Shown: positions 18,138-27,075 of the stretch, one piece after another
How positions within the stretch are numbered: the first letter of the stretch is position 1
How the letters are laid out: the number at the start of each line of letters is the position of its first letter
From: G963665545 sp963665545
Lineage (GTDB): Bacteria; Pseudomonadota; Gammaproteobacteria; Xanthomonadales; SZUA-36
Assembly: GCA_963665545.2 (NCBI GenBank)
Contig: CAXXKZ010000004.1
Coordinates: forward strand, 806,001-870,000
DNA: 64,000 bases
Direction of reading: 5' to 3'
Position numbers and translations under genes: made by a program
The notes under the pieces: generated by a model
The model's input: only the letters and a program-made list of their open reading frames with translations
The model's database searches: none
What the model was told of the DNA's origin: nothing

Positions 18138-19307
18138 CTATTTTAATCGCCGACGCCCCCCGCCGCTGCGCATTCCACGGCTCGAAGCCCCCCTGGAAGA
18201 GTGGGCGCTCGCCGAACGGCCGCTGGACATGCCTGAAAATGCGCTGCGCGATGGGGTTGAACTACGGGCGGAACTGCTGGCCCTGTTTGCACCTTGGTAG
18301 TTACCACTGCTGGGGCTGCTGCGGGTCTTGCTTGCCCCGCTTCCGGCACCTGTGTTTGCGCGTGAGGCGCTGGCACCTGTACTTGGGCGTGAATTACTGG
18401 TGCGTCCGGTCGATGCCTGGGCCCGCTGACCCGTCTGCCCTGTCCTTGCCGATGGTGTCGAACTGCCGCCCCGGCGAATACTGTCGGGGCTCTGCTTCGA
18501 CTGCCACGAGCCCCGATTTTGTTGTGACAATTGTTGTGATTTGCTGCGATCAATATTGGTGGCGCGGGCGTTTATGTTGGTGTTGTTGATATTGGTATTT
18601 CTGTTGACGTTGATATTGATGTCGTTGTGGATGCCACCGCCGTGCCAATCAAAGGCCCAGGCAACGGTCGCACCCCAGAACAAGCCCCTGGCGAAGGCAT
18701 AGCCGGGCGGGTAAGGATAGTAGTAGACCGGATAGGAATATGGGTAATACACGGGCGCAACGGGAACCGGTTGTTGCACCACGACAACGGTCGGCTCGTA
18801 TTGCGGCACATAGATCACCTGCGGGTCCGCCTGCACGATCTTGACCACTTCATCCTCGACCTCCACGATTTGCTTGTCGTCGCTCTGCAGGTTGCCCGCC
18901 CCTTCGGCTTTACGCCGGAACGACTGTACGGCATCCATCACCTGCGTCTGGTCGGTGGCCACGGCCTCGCCAAGGGCAGAGGTCCAATCGAGGTCTTGGC
19001 TCATCATTTCAACAACCTCCGGGTAATTGATCATTGCCTTGACCGAGTCATCCCAGTTGTCGGGGGGCTTGGCATCCTTATTGCCCGTGTTTTCCTGGAT
19101 CCAACGGTCCGCCTGCACGATCTGCAGCGGATAAGTGGTGGCCGGGAGCAGGATGGAAAGGAGGTCGTCCGGGTACAGGGCGACGGGCCCGACCAATTCT
19201 TCCAGGCCGACCGCGCTAGCGGCCGGGGAATCCTGGGCGACTGCGCCAGGCGCCAGCCAGGCCAACGGCAGGCTAACCATCAGAGCCAGAAGCAGAAATT
19301 GTCTCAT
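18138..19307 (-). CDS. Exported DUF3300 protein with low-complexity C-terminus
   Basis: 389 residues. A signal peptide (FLLLALMVSLPLAWLAPGAVA) is followed by the DUF3300 core (LVGPVALYPDDLLSILLPA, YPLQIVQADRW, YPEVVEMMSQDLDWTSALG, QVIYVPQYEP). A tyrosine/proline-rich segment (YYPYSYPVYYYPYPPGYAF) and an Asn/Ile repeat (INVNRNTNINNTNIN) follow. The last 130 residues are a Ser/Gly/Arg/Ala-rich disordered tail ending in a basic GGGRRRLK. The tail is strongly positively charged and could bind surface polyanions; that is inference. The start at 19307 begins the signal peptide. Co-transcribed with DUF2950 downstream. Confidence 0.9.
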   Translation of the reverse strand: MRQFLLLALMVSLPLAWLAPGAVAQDSPAASAVGLEELVGPVALYPDDLLSILLPATTYPLQIVQADRWIQENTGNKDAKPPDNWDDSVKAMINYPEVVEMMSQDLDWTSALGEAVATDQTQVMDAVQSFRRKAEGAGNLQSDDKQIVEVEDEVVKIVQADPQVIYVPQYEPTVVVVQQPVPVAPVYYPYSYPVYYYPYPPGYAFARGLFWGATVAWAFDWHGGGIHNDININVNRNTNINNTNINARATNIDRSKSQQLSQQNRGSWQSKQSPDSIRRGGSSTPSARTGQTGQRAQASTGRTSNSRPSTGASASRANTGAGSGASKTRSSPSSGNYQGANRASSSARSSTPSRSAFSGMSSGRSASAHSSRGASSRGMRSGGGRRRLK

Positions 19308-19815
19308 TAGTACTCTCCACGTGCGGCGACGCCAGATTGCATTGGGTGGTTTCAACGTCATGCTCTCATGACGGGATGTTCGAGCCCTATTCTAACCAGA
19401 TTATGAATGCAAGCGTGATTTGCCGATTTCGACGCTATATGGTCAACAGATCCTCGACCCGGTGTCCGAGCAGGGCATCATTCACGTTACAGAGCGCACC
19501 CAGGGCGATAAAAATTTTCGGTGTGCAACCCTCAGTTTTTCTGTGAAATCCTTCCCGCCGACGTGGCCGTGGTCAATCAGGATGACGAGACCGATACTTT
19601 GTTTGAAGACGGGTTTGAGCAGCCTTTGCTGTGAATGCCAGCAACGTTGTTCACAAAAGTGCTCCAAATCCTGGTTGAGTCTCAGTTCATCGTTAGAATG
19701 GGCTAGGGTATCTGCGTCTGTCATCTTTATCAGGGAGCCGGCTGAGAGTAACAGTGCTGCTTCCAGGACACGCCACACGGCGCCTGCGGCGCCTGCACAT
19801 CCCTGTGGGCTCCTC

Positions 19816-19834
19816 TTGAAACATCCTGTTTCAA
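19816..19834 (-). repeat. Hairpin with CA-GGA-TG loop
   Basis: Read on the minus strand, TTGAAACA-GGA-TGTTTCAA is a perfect 8-bp stem with a GGA loop. An adjacent minus-strand CACA-GGGA-TGTG hairpin lies at about 19797-19808. Both sit inside the 19754-19853 inverted repeat and share the loop design of the other hairpins in this element. Confidence 0.7.
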
Positions 19835-20054
19835 AGGGTCCTGGAAGCAGCACCGTCACTCTTTCCGGCTTGTTCCAACTGATGGCACGTTGGGGTCACA
19901 AATGTCGTCGATTTGGCGCTTATCATCACCATTGGGCGCCCCAGGGCGGCTGCGGTCGTTCACGCCCAGGCAACCGCACCGTGCAGCAAAGTGTCGTGAG
20001 GGGGTTGTGGTGCGCTCCATCAAGGTGGATGCCGAGGGACGATAAGCGATTGGG

Positions 20055-20080
20055 TCGTCGAGCCAGGGATGGCTCGACGA
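20055..20080 (+). repeat. Perfect 11-bp hairpin with GGGA loop
   Basis: TCGTCGAGCCA pairs perfectly with TGGCTCGACGA across a GGGA loop. It lies inside the 19989-20191 inverted repeat. The loop context CCA-GGGA-TGG repeats the CA-GG(G)A-TG design. There is no T-run, so it is not an ordinary intrinsic terminator. Confidence 0.8.
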
Positions 20081-20086
20081 GGCGAC

Positions 20087-20105
20087 ACGGAACAGGATGT
20101 TCCGT
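20087..20105 (+). repeat. Perfect 8-bp hairpin with GGA loop
   Basis: ACGGAACA-GGA-TGTTCCGT is a perfect 8-bp stem, six bases after the preceding hairpin. It has the same loop as the 19816-19834 and 42323-42341 hairpins. Confidence 0.8.
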
Positions 20106-20330
20106 TGGAGCCGACCCACCAAGCGCAGAGGAGTGAGGGAAGCCCGTAGGGCCATCCGCCAGGAGCGAACCGCAACCCCCTCACGACACTTCGCGGTAAC
20201 GATGGCACTGAGCCTTATCTGTGAACAACGTTGCTGGAATTCACAGTTAGGCGATAAGACCTGCACAAGATTTTAGTTAAGCGAGGGTGTGCAGTACTCC
20301 CCCGGTGGAGCCAGCTTGCTGGCGGCTTGG

Positions 20331-20738
20331 TTATTTGGCGGTGGATTCATAGTTGGTCTTTAGTAGCCTGAATAACAGGTAGCCAGAAAAAACCAATAGC
20401 AGTGGTACTGTATAAAGCCCGGGAAAATATCCTGCTTGATTTATTGCAAAGTAGGTGTGCCCAATACTGTTCCCCAATTCCAACAAAACCCAAAACCAGG
20501 TGTAGAGGGTTGCATGAGTCCAAGAGTGACGAACCGGCCCGAAGTAGCACCAAAAGCCGAAGATCACTATCGTCACGTTTACAATACTGAAACCTGTCGC
20601 CAAATCGTCGCCAAATAGGCCACTGATAAAGCGAGCCGGAGCAAATACTTCCCAGAGTCGGTAGAAATATTCCTCAATAGAATGTAGTGCCTGGCTGAAG
20701 ATTAACAACAAAAATATCGTTTGCGTTGAAACCTGCAT
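20331..20738 (-). CDS. HXXEE-domain membrane protein
   Basis: 135 residues with about four helices. The N-terminal QALHSIEEYFY contains the H-x-x-E-E signature that names this small membrane-protein family, and a later His lies in NSIGHTYF. The function is unknown; the conserved acidic and histidine residues within helices hint at metal or cofactor binding. It follows the RDD gene on the same strand with 25 bases between, including a T7 run at about 20744-20750. Downstream lies the nested repeat element. Confidence 0.75.
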   Translation of the reverse strand: MQVSTQTIFLLLIFSQALHSIEEYFYRLWEVFAPARFISGLFGDDLATGFSIVNVTIVIFGFWCYFGPVRHSWTHATLYTWFWVLLELGNSIGHTYFAINQAGYFPGLYTVPLLLVFSGYLLFRLLKTNYESTAK

Positions 20739-20763
20739 TGGCTTTTTTTCGCCATAGTTAGAT

Positions 20764-21219
20764 TTAGCTATCGAATTTTACTGGCTCAGATTGTGTGTTC
20801 CTCAGCACGACTGTACCCGCCAGTTTGTCGTGTAGTCCTTGTTTGCGCTTGTCGATGCCCACCCAGATTATTCCGAGAAACAAGGGCAGCATCGCTGCGT
20901 AATAACCAATATAGCGAATCACATATTGCCCAGTAGATGGCTTTCCACCTGATTTTGCATCGACGATCGTAAGTTTCGTTGCCATTTTTCCAGGCGTTGC
21001 CGATTTATACACCCAGAAGACAACTACTGCGGCCGCGGGAAGAATATAGGTGAAGAGCAGGTCCCAAAATCCGATCAGTAACGTACTGTGCGCCCAATAT
21101 GCATCTCCGTAAATTGCCACAAGAATTGGCGTGACAATGATCAATATCAACACGCTGTCGATGAGTGCCGCCGCAACTCTTATCCAAAATCCTGCGTATT
21201 CCTGACCGTGGTTTAGCAC
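20764..21219 (-). CDS. RDD family membrane protein
   Basis: 151 residues. The RDD domain begins GFWIRVAAALIDSVLI, where the Arg and Asp of the first helix are the family hallmark, and ends DKRKQGLHDKLAGTVVL, with the conserved Asp before the last segment. Three membrane helices are expected. Some RDD proteins act as ion exchangers but most are uncharacterised. It starts at a GTG that overlaps the stop of the upstream DUF1801-type gene by one base (TAGTG), implying coupled translation. Confidence 0.85.
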   Translation of the reverse strand: MLNHGQEYAGFWIRVAAALIDSVLILIIVTPILVAIYGDAYWAHSTLLIGFWDLLFTYILPAAAVVVFWVYKSATPGKMATKLTIVDAKSGGKPSTGQYVIRYIGYYAAMLPLFLGIIWVGIDKRKQGLHDKLAGTVVLRNTQSEPVKFDS

Positions 21220-21620
21220 TATGAGTCTCTCCCTAAACGTCCCTTCATATCAGTGTAGGCAGTTTCGATTAGCTTGATCAAGGCCCCAGCATCGACGTCA
21301 CGTTCGGGCCCGAGTTTCACGTGGCGCATGAACTTGCCGGTGCCTTCCAGCAGGCCACCCGGATCGGCAATCTCCGCGCCACGAAAGAACCCGACATTGA
21401 CGTGAGCTTTGAAGGCGTTGACGTAGGCGAATGCCGCGTCAGCGACACAGGCGGTAGGATGGCCGTCATGCAATAACTCTCGAACATCGTGTCCGCAGTC
21501 ACGCATGACCTCAAACCAGCGCTGCGCGATCACCCCCAATTCGCCCGCATGCTCACGCATCCAGGCCTCGATAGCTGGATCTCGCTTAAGCGGACTGGAG
21601 AATCGGAAAAGTTGGCTCAT
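21219..21620 (-). CDS. DUF1801 (YdhG/frataxin-like) family protein
   Basis: 133 residues, soluble. Matches the DUF1801 pattern: IEAWMREHAGELGVIAQRWF, VRELLHDGHPTACV, AFAYVNAFKAHVNVGFFRGAE, a GTGKFMRHVKL block and a C-terminal LIKLIETAY helix. Proteins of this fold resemble frataxin, but their roles are unclear. I start at ATG 21620 (MSQLFRFSS); the frame is open nine codons further. It is divergent from the phosphatase-like gene and overlaps the RDD gene. Confidence 0.8.
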   Translation of the reverse strand: MSQLFRFSSPLKRDPAIEAWMREHAGELGVIAQRWFEVMRDCGHDVRELLHDGHPTACVADAAFAYVNAFKAHVNVGFFRGAEIADPGGLLEGTGKFMRHVKLGPERDVDAGALIKLIETAYTDMKGRLGRDS

Positions 21621-21737
21621 GACGATTGCATTCCCTTGTTGGACCACGTACCCGGAATCTCAACTCTCGCGGTATCCAGCGCCGGATAATGCGGCACTCA
21701 AGGCGTTATCATAGGCCATAAATTTTCGAGGGTCCCA

Positions 21738-22244
21738 ATGATGCACAAGCTGCTGATCGTCTGCCTGTTACTGGTCGTCGCCGTACCCGCTATGGCTGAG
21801 TCGCTGTCGGACATCACCAATTATGTGCGCTATTCGGACCACTTTGCCAGCGCGGGTCAGCCCACCGCCGAGCAACTCGAATTGGCCAGCGACGGCGGCA
21901 CCGAGTTGATCGTCTATATCGGTTTCAGCAACAGCCGCGGCGCCCTGGAAGGCGAGGACAGCATCGTTAAGGAACTGGGCATGGATTATGTTCAGATTCC
22001 GGTGGATTTCAAAAACCCCACCGTTGCGGATTTTCAGGCCTTTGCAGGCGTGATGCAAAACAACCGGGATCGCAGCGTATTGCTACATTGCCAGGTCAAT
22101 TTCCGCGCTTCCGCTTTCTCGTTCCTCTACCGGGTGACTCAACTGGGCGCGGATGCCGAAGTGGCCCGCGCCGATATGGAGAAAATCTGGACGCCTGACG
22201 CAACCTGGTCGAAATTCATCGACCAGGTGCTCGCCGCACAGTAA
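21738..22244 (+). CDS. Exported cysteine-phosphatase-fold protein (DUF442-like)
   Basis: 168 residues with a signal peptide (LLIVCLLLVVAVPAMA). The mature part follows the beta-lactamase-hydrolase/dual-specificity phosphatase pattern: ASAGQPTAEQLELA, VIYIG-type strand IVYIGFSN, YVQIPVDFKNP and the P-loop LLHCQVNFRAS with Cys118 and Arg124. The HCx5R motif is complete, so phosphatase or sulfur-transfer chemistry in the periplasm is possible. Two adjacent ATGs (21738, 21741) could both serve. Substrate is unknown. Confidence 0.82.
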   Translation: MMHKLLIVCLLLVVAVPAMAESLSDITNYVRYSDHFASAGQPTAEQLELASDGGTELIVYIGFSNSRGALEGEDSIVKELGMDYVQIPVDFKNPTVADFQAFAGVMQNNRDRSVLLHCQVNFRASAFSFLYRVTQLGADAEVARADMEKIWTPDATWSKFIDQVLAAQ

Positions 22245-22275
22245 CGCACCCCGCCCCACCGTACTCTGCAAGCGA

Positions 22276-24766
22276 CTATTCGTAACGCAGCGCCAGCGAC
22301 GGTTTGGACCACGCCGCTTTGGCGGCCAGCCCACCCACGGTCAACATGGCAATGAGCAGTGCCAGCAAGCCGGCGAGAACAAACGTAAACAAGCTCATGT
22401 CGATGCGGTAGGCGAAAGATTCCAGCCACTTTTCCATGAGGTACCACGCCAACGGCCAGGCCAATAAATTCGCAATCAGGACGAGATAGCCAAAATCCCG
22501 GCTCAACAACGTGACGATGTCACGCACTGATCCGCCCATCACTTTGCGAATACCAATCTCCTTGGTTCTCTGCTCCGTGGTAAACGAGGCCAAACCGTAG
22601 AGGCCCAGACAGGCAATGAATATCGCTAATGCAGCGAACAAGGTAAATAGCTGGCCTTGCAATTTCTCATTCTGGTATAACGCCTCAAAGCGCTCGTCGA
22701 GAAAGCTCATCTGCATGGGCACATCCGGCAAGTTCAGCTTCCAGGTTTCTGCAATATCTGCCAGAGTCTGGTCGACATTTGAGGTATTGATTTTGATGGC
22801 CATCTTCCTGAAGTTCGGGACCTTCACTGCCGCGTCCCGATATTCCGGAGTTTCGTATAAGGAGTTGAGGTAGGGCAGCGCACGATAAAACACGGGAATG
22901 ACCGCTTCGTGCAGGGAGGAGAAATGAATGTCGTCTATGACTCCAATGATCGGTCCTCTTGTGGACCCCTCGAATTGTTCGTCATCGCCCACTTCCATCC
23001 ACTTGCCAATGGCATCATCCGGCGTCCAGCCCAACTGACTGGCAGCCAACTTGTTGAGGATGAATGAGCCCGTCGCCCTCGGGTTGGCCTCTGTAGGTTC
23101 GTTGTACATATCTGTGCCCCGTTCCCGGGAAAAGCTCCGTCCAGCCAGGAATGAGATGTTGAATGTTTCGAAAAAATCAAAATCCACGTTCAGGAACGGC
23201 ATGCTTCTCATTTCGTTGGCTTCAGCGCGAATACCATTAGAGTTGGTGTTCTGGTCTCCAGGCAGAAGATTGGCAGCAGTAACTGAGGTGACGCCGGCAG
23301 TCTGAAGTAACTGCTGTTTCAGGGAGTCATAGTTGTCTCCAAAGCCCGAAGCGGGCGCACCTTCCATCAAGACCACATGGTCCCGATCAAATCCCAGATC
23401 CTTGTTGGCGGCATAATTCATTTGCGCGAAAATCACGCCCGTGGCGATCAACAAGGCAATGGATATGGCGAATTGAACAACCACCAGGGCTTTGCGAAAA
23501 TTCACGCCCGCCCTACCTCGCGTTAGTTCCCCACGCAATACCGTGGCTGGCTGAAAAGCGGAGAGATAAAAAGCCGGATAGCTGCCGGCGATCGATCCAA
23601 CCAACAGTGCCAACGCCACCAGCACAAGTACGACTGCCGGGCGGCTCAGATAGTCGAACGCAATGTCGAGGTTCATAAAGCCGTTGAACCAAGGCAGGAG
23701 TAGCTCCACCAGCGCGACAGCAATGATCATGGACAACAACCCCAATAGGATAGATTCACCCAAAAATTGTCCTACCAATTGCTGCCTGAATGCGCCCAGC
23801 ACTTTGCGCATACCCACTTCCCGCGCACGTTGAATCGAGCGAGCGGTCGAGAGGTTCATAAAATTGATGCAGGCAATCAACAGAATGAAAATTGCGATCG
23901 CACTGAATGTGTACACCGTGGTGATGCTTCCGTTCGCCTTCATCTCATTGTCTCGGTGTGAATTGAGATGAATGTCGCCCAGAGGCTGAACCGGGAATAG
24001 GGTCCACTCGTTTAGCGTCCTCGCTTACGTGCCGGATCATGAACGCTGGTAATTGCCCGACCAGTGTCGAAATGTCATACCCCTCAGAGGTGAGCATGTA
24101 GGTGTGAAAACTATTACTGCCCCAATTATCGAGAAATTGAGCACCGAAAACTTGCTCCATGGTATTGAGTGATCCAACCATTTTCATGTGAAGGTGAGTG
24201 TTGTTGGGCAGATCTGCCATCACTCCCGTGATTTTCATTGGCAGCTGATTTTCAATTATTATGCTTTGTCCGAGCGGACTCTCGTCACCGAAATATTTTC
24301 GCGCGATGGATTCGGTAAGCACCATGCTGAACGGCTCCGCCAGCGCAGTCGCCGGATCACCCTCAATCAGCGGCACGTCGAATACCTCAAAAAATTCAGG
24401 ATCGATAAACTTGACTCCGCTTTCATAAAAGCGCTGGTCGTCACGCGAGACCAGTAATTCTGCGCCCCATATCCGGACAACTTGCTCCAGCTCCGGAAAA
24501 TCGGCTTTTAGCAGCGGCCCTGCGTTGGGTGCGATGGTTGACAGAAAGAGTTTGGGGCTGCCATTGGGCGGCATGAAATCTCGGGTGATGCGGTAAATCC
24601 TGTCGGCATTGGCCCACTGTTTGTCGTAGCTCAGCTCGTGCTCGACGAACAGGGCAATGATGATGACACAGGCCAGTCCAATGGAGAGACCGAGAATGTT
24701 AATCGCCGAATAAAGCCTGTTGCCAATGAGATTGCGCCAGGCAAAGGTCAAGTAGTTGCTAAACAT
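22276..24766 (-). pseudogene. MacB/FtsX-type ABC permease, one frameshift
   Basis: The first frame (24766 down) gives the N-terminal helix (GLACVIIIALFVEHELSYD) and the periplasmic MacB core (FLSTIAPNAGPLLKADFPEL). Near the G-run 23993-23995 it must shift by one base so that KRVDPIP leads into VQPLGDIHLNSHRDNEMK, the usual end of the core. The second frame then gives FtsX helices, a second periplasmic domain, and the C-terminal FtsX block (EIGIRKVMGGSVRDIVTLLS) ending near 22276. Corrected length is about 830 residues, typical for two-module permeases exporting peptides or lipids. Its start overlaps the ATPase gene by 8 bases. A single indel in a base run could be a sequence error. Confidence 0.8.
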
Positions 24767-25461
24767 TTGCAGCCTCCCGCTGCATGCGCACGACGTTCTC
24801 GGAAAGGATGCGTCCGTCGAGCATGCTCACCACCCGCTGGGCGAATTCGGCGTGATGCTGTGAGTGCGTCACCATCACAATGGGTGGTGCCTTCGCTGTT
24901 CAATGTGGTCAACAACTGCATGACCTCCTCGCCATTGACGGAATCCAGGTTGCCCGTCGGCTCATCGGCGAGAATCAGGCTGGGATCATTGACCACGGCT
25001 CGGGCGACCGCCACACGTTGCTGCTGCCCACCGGACAGTTGCTGCGGAAGATGGTTACGGCGCTGAATAATGCCGATTTTTTCAAGCACGCCCTCCACCC
25101 GCTGCTTGCGCTCGGCCTTCGCCATACCCTGGTAGAGCAGCGGTAATTCCACGTTCTCAAACACAGAAAGTTCGTCGATCAGATTGAAGCTCTGGAAAAT
25201 AAAGCCCAGGTTGTTCTTGCGCAAACCGGCCAATTTCCGCTCGCTGTAACCGGCAACGTCTTCACCCTTAAAGTAATAGCTGCCACCGGAAACATTGTCG
25301 ATCATGCCCAGGATGTTCAACAGCGTTGACTTACCGCAGCCGGAGGGGCCCATGACCGCGACAAATTCTCCCTGCGCGACATCGAGGTTGATGTTATCAA
25401 GGGCGGTCGTCTCAACTTCGTTGGTGCGAAATACCTTGGACAGTCCTTCAAACTTGATCAT
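24759..25461 (-). pseudogene. MacB/LolD-type ABC ATPase, one frameshift
   Basis: Walker A GPSGCGKST, Q-loop FIFQSFNLI, signature LSGGQQQR and Walker B LILADEPTGNLD are intact. At the GGG run 24882-24884 the frame slips: removing one base restores TTIVMVTHSQHHAEFAQRVV, supplying the H-loop histidine, and ends at TAG 24759-24761. As written, the H-loop is replaced by an unrelated 45-residue tail. The enzyme powers the permease encoded immediately downstream. The sigma-54 promoter candidate at 25551-25568 is upstream. Confidence 0.82.
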
Positions 25462-25550
25462 ATTTGGCTCCCGGGCGCGCTGTGCCCATAACGGTCATTT
25501 GGATCGGAATATTGGATGGCTATATTGGATTCATAATAGACACCTACTGG

Positions 25551-25568
25551 ATGCAGAAAACATGCCAA
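25551..25568 (-). promoter_or_regulatory. Candidate sigma-54 promoter for the ABC transporter
   Basis: Read on the minus strand the site is TTGGCATG-TTTT-CTGCAT, close to the TGGCACG-N4-TTGCA consensus. The invariant GG (25566-25565) and GC (25554-25553) are exactly 10 bases apart. Transcription would begin near 25541, about 80 bases before the ATPase start. The adjacent divergent gene encodes a sigma-54 activator, which fits. Confidence 0.65.
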
Positions 25569-25612
25569 CATAATTTATTTAAAAATCAGCACTTTATAAA
25601 ACCGTTGGCGCC

Positions 25613-25660
25613 CAAAGTGTTCGATAACGAGCCAAGAACTGTCCGCTGACGTACACTTTG
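25613..25660. promoter_or_regulatory. Possible upstream activator site (inverted repeat)
   Basis: CAAAGTGT at 25613-25620 and its exact inverse ACACTTTG at 25653-25660 flank 32 bases. They lie 45-95 bases upstream of the sigma-54 element, a suitable place for binding of the NtrC-type regulator. Half-sites of 8 bases could also be chance. Confidence 0.35.
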
Positions 25661-25683
25661 TCGCCCCAGAGGAATTGCACCCA

Positions 25684-27075
25684 ATGGAATCCACAGCCCA
25701 ACACAAGCCTGCCAATATCCTGATTGTTGACGATGACCAGGACGTCTTGCTTGCTGCCAGACTGCTTCTGAAAACTCATTTTGGAAGAATCCACTGCGTA
25801 TCAGACCCTGAACAATTGTCTGAACTGCTTGAATCCGACCGTTGGGATGTGGTGCTGCTCGACATGAATTTCTCGCCGGGCAAAAACACCGGCACAGAAG
25901 GCATGGCGTTGATGGAGGCCATTCTGCAGCGTAATCCCAAAGCCGTGGTCGTGCTGATGACCGCCTACGGCGACGTTGATACCGCGGTCAACGCCATCCG
26001 CCAGGGTGCGACCGATTTTGTACTCAAACCCTGGCAGAACGAGAAAATGCTGGCCACCATGATTGCTGCCGCCAGACTTGCCGAATCCCGCGGTGAGGTC
26101 AGTCTGTTGCGTTCCCGTCAGCAGGAGATGGTCAGGGCCAGTTGGCAGAGCGTGCCAATCATTGGCCAGTCCGCGGCCATGGACGCGGTGTTCCAATTGG
26201 TCCAGAAGGCTGCGCCGACGGAAGCCAATGTATTGATCCTGGGAGAAAACGGCACGGGCAAGGAACTGGTGGCAAGAGAACTGCACGACCGCTCCAATCG
26301 CGGCGACCAGATCTTCATGACTGTAGACCTGGGCGCGATCCCGGAAACCCTGTTTGAGAGCGAGCTGTTCGGCCACCTCAAAGGCGCTTTTACCGATGCC
26401 AGTCGCAACCGCATCGGCAGGTTTCAGGCCGCCGCCGGCGGCACGGTATTCCTCGACGAAATTGGCAACCTGCCGATGTTTCTCCAGTCCAAATTGCTCA
26501 GCGTGCTGGAACAGCGCGCCTTGACCCCGGTCGGCAGTGATCGGCCGGTGAGTGTCGATGTACGGCTGCTGTGTGCAACCAATCGAAACCTGCGTGAGAT
26601 GGTGGCGGAAGGCACATTCAGGGAGGATCTCTTGTATCGCATCAATACCGTAGAAATCGAACTGCCACCACTGCGCGCACGCCGTGACGACGTCCCCTTG
26701 TTGCTGGAGCACTTCGCCGACCTCTACGCCAAGAAGTATCAACATGCACGCAAGCGATTTTCGCAGACAGCGCTGGCGCAGCTACAACACTACGACTGGC
26801 CCGGCAATGTACGGGAATTGCGCCACGCGGTGGAACGCGCCGTAATCCTCAGCGAGGGGTCTGCCTTTAGCACTGACGATTTCCTCATCCAGCCCCGGGC
26901 CGGCGCGCCACGGGCCGCGGATAATGTTCAAGAGAATTTGAGACTGGACGCACTCGAAGAGGCTACCATCCGCACCGCACTGGGGCGGCACAAAGGCAAT
27001 GTAAGCCGCGCCGCCGGTGTGCTGGGAATCAGCCGCGCTTCACTGTACCGGCGCATGGAGAAATATGGGCTCTGA
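25684..27075 (+). CDS. NtrC-family sigma-54 response regulator
   Basis: 463 residues. The receiver domain (NILIVDDDQDVLLAARLLL) has phospho-acceptor Asp60 in VVLLDMNFSPG, and the NFSPG run is typical of this subfamily. The AAA+ domain has Walker A GENGTGKE, the sigma-54 loop GAFTDA (a common variant of GAFTGA), Walker B GGTVFLDEIG and R-fingers in REDLLYRIN. A Fis-type HTH ends the protein (GNVSRAAGVLGISRASLYRRM). I prefer the ATG at 25684, with GAGGA 11 bases upstream, to the TTG at 25675. It overlaps the kinase gene by 11 bases and probably activates the divergent ABC transporter. Confidence 0.93.
   Translation: MESTAQHKPANILIVDDDQDVLLAARLLLKTHFGRIHCVSDPEQLSELLESDRWDVVLLDMNFSPGKNTGTEGMALMEAILQRNPKAVVVLMTAYGDVDTAVNAIRQGATDFVLKPWQNEKMLATMIAAARLAESRGEVSLLRSRQQEMVRASWQSVPIIGQSAAMDAVFQLVQKAAPTEANVLILGENGTGKELVARELHDRSNRGDQIFMTVDLGAIPETLFESELFGHLKGAFTDASRNRIGRFQAAAGGTVFLDEIGNLPMFLQSKLLSVLEQRALTPVGSDRPVSVDVRLLCATNRNLREMVAEGTFREDLLYRINTVEIELPPLRARRDDVPLLLEHFADLYAKKYQHARKRFSQTALAQLQHYDWPGNVRELRHAVERAVILSEGSAFSTDDFLIQPRAGAPRAADNVQENLRLDALEEATIRTALGRHKGNVSRAAGVLGISRASLYRRMEKYGL

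Larger units (their letters stand above)
19629..20246. repeat. 618-bp nested inverted-repeat (multi-hairpin) element
   Basis: The ends, 19629-19655 and 20220-20246, are inverted copies matching at 26 of 27 bases. Inside lie two further nested pairs. The first is 19754-19769 with 19838-19853, exact over 16 bases and extendable to about 25 with mismatches. The second is 19989-20007 with 20173-20191, exact over 19 bases and extendable to about 31. Within each inner pair are compact hairpins at 19816-19834, 20055-20080 and 20087-20105. No coding potential is evident. This could be a MITE-like mobile element, a dispersed extragenic repeat or a structured RNA. I found no clear flanking target duplication by eye. 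Confidence 0.75.
19308..20330. other. Gene-free kilobase between DUF3300 and HXXEE genes
   Basis: No frame here looks like a real gene: the open frames are short, overlap palindromes and have no family resemblance. Bases 19308-19628 show nothing I can name. Bases 19629-20246 hold the nested inverted-repeat element described separately. The last 80 bases before the HXXEE gene contain only short GC-rich palindromic pieces (around 20300-20335). Confidence 0.6.

Noticed and set aside
19482..19859. 125-codon minus-strand frame in the repeat element as a transposase fragment
   Set aside because: No DDE or HUH motif could be seen and it covers palindromic arms, so it is more likely a by-product of the repeats.
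20744..20750. T7 run as an intrinsic terminator between RDD and HXXEE genes
   Set aside because: No GC-rich stem precedes it on the relevant strand, and the genes are only 25 bases apart.
25801..26745. 314-codon minus-strand frame opposite the response regulator
   Set aside because: Mirror of the AAA+ domain; the regulator has all functional motifs.
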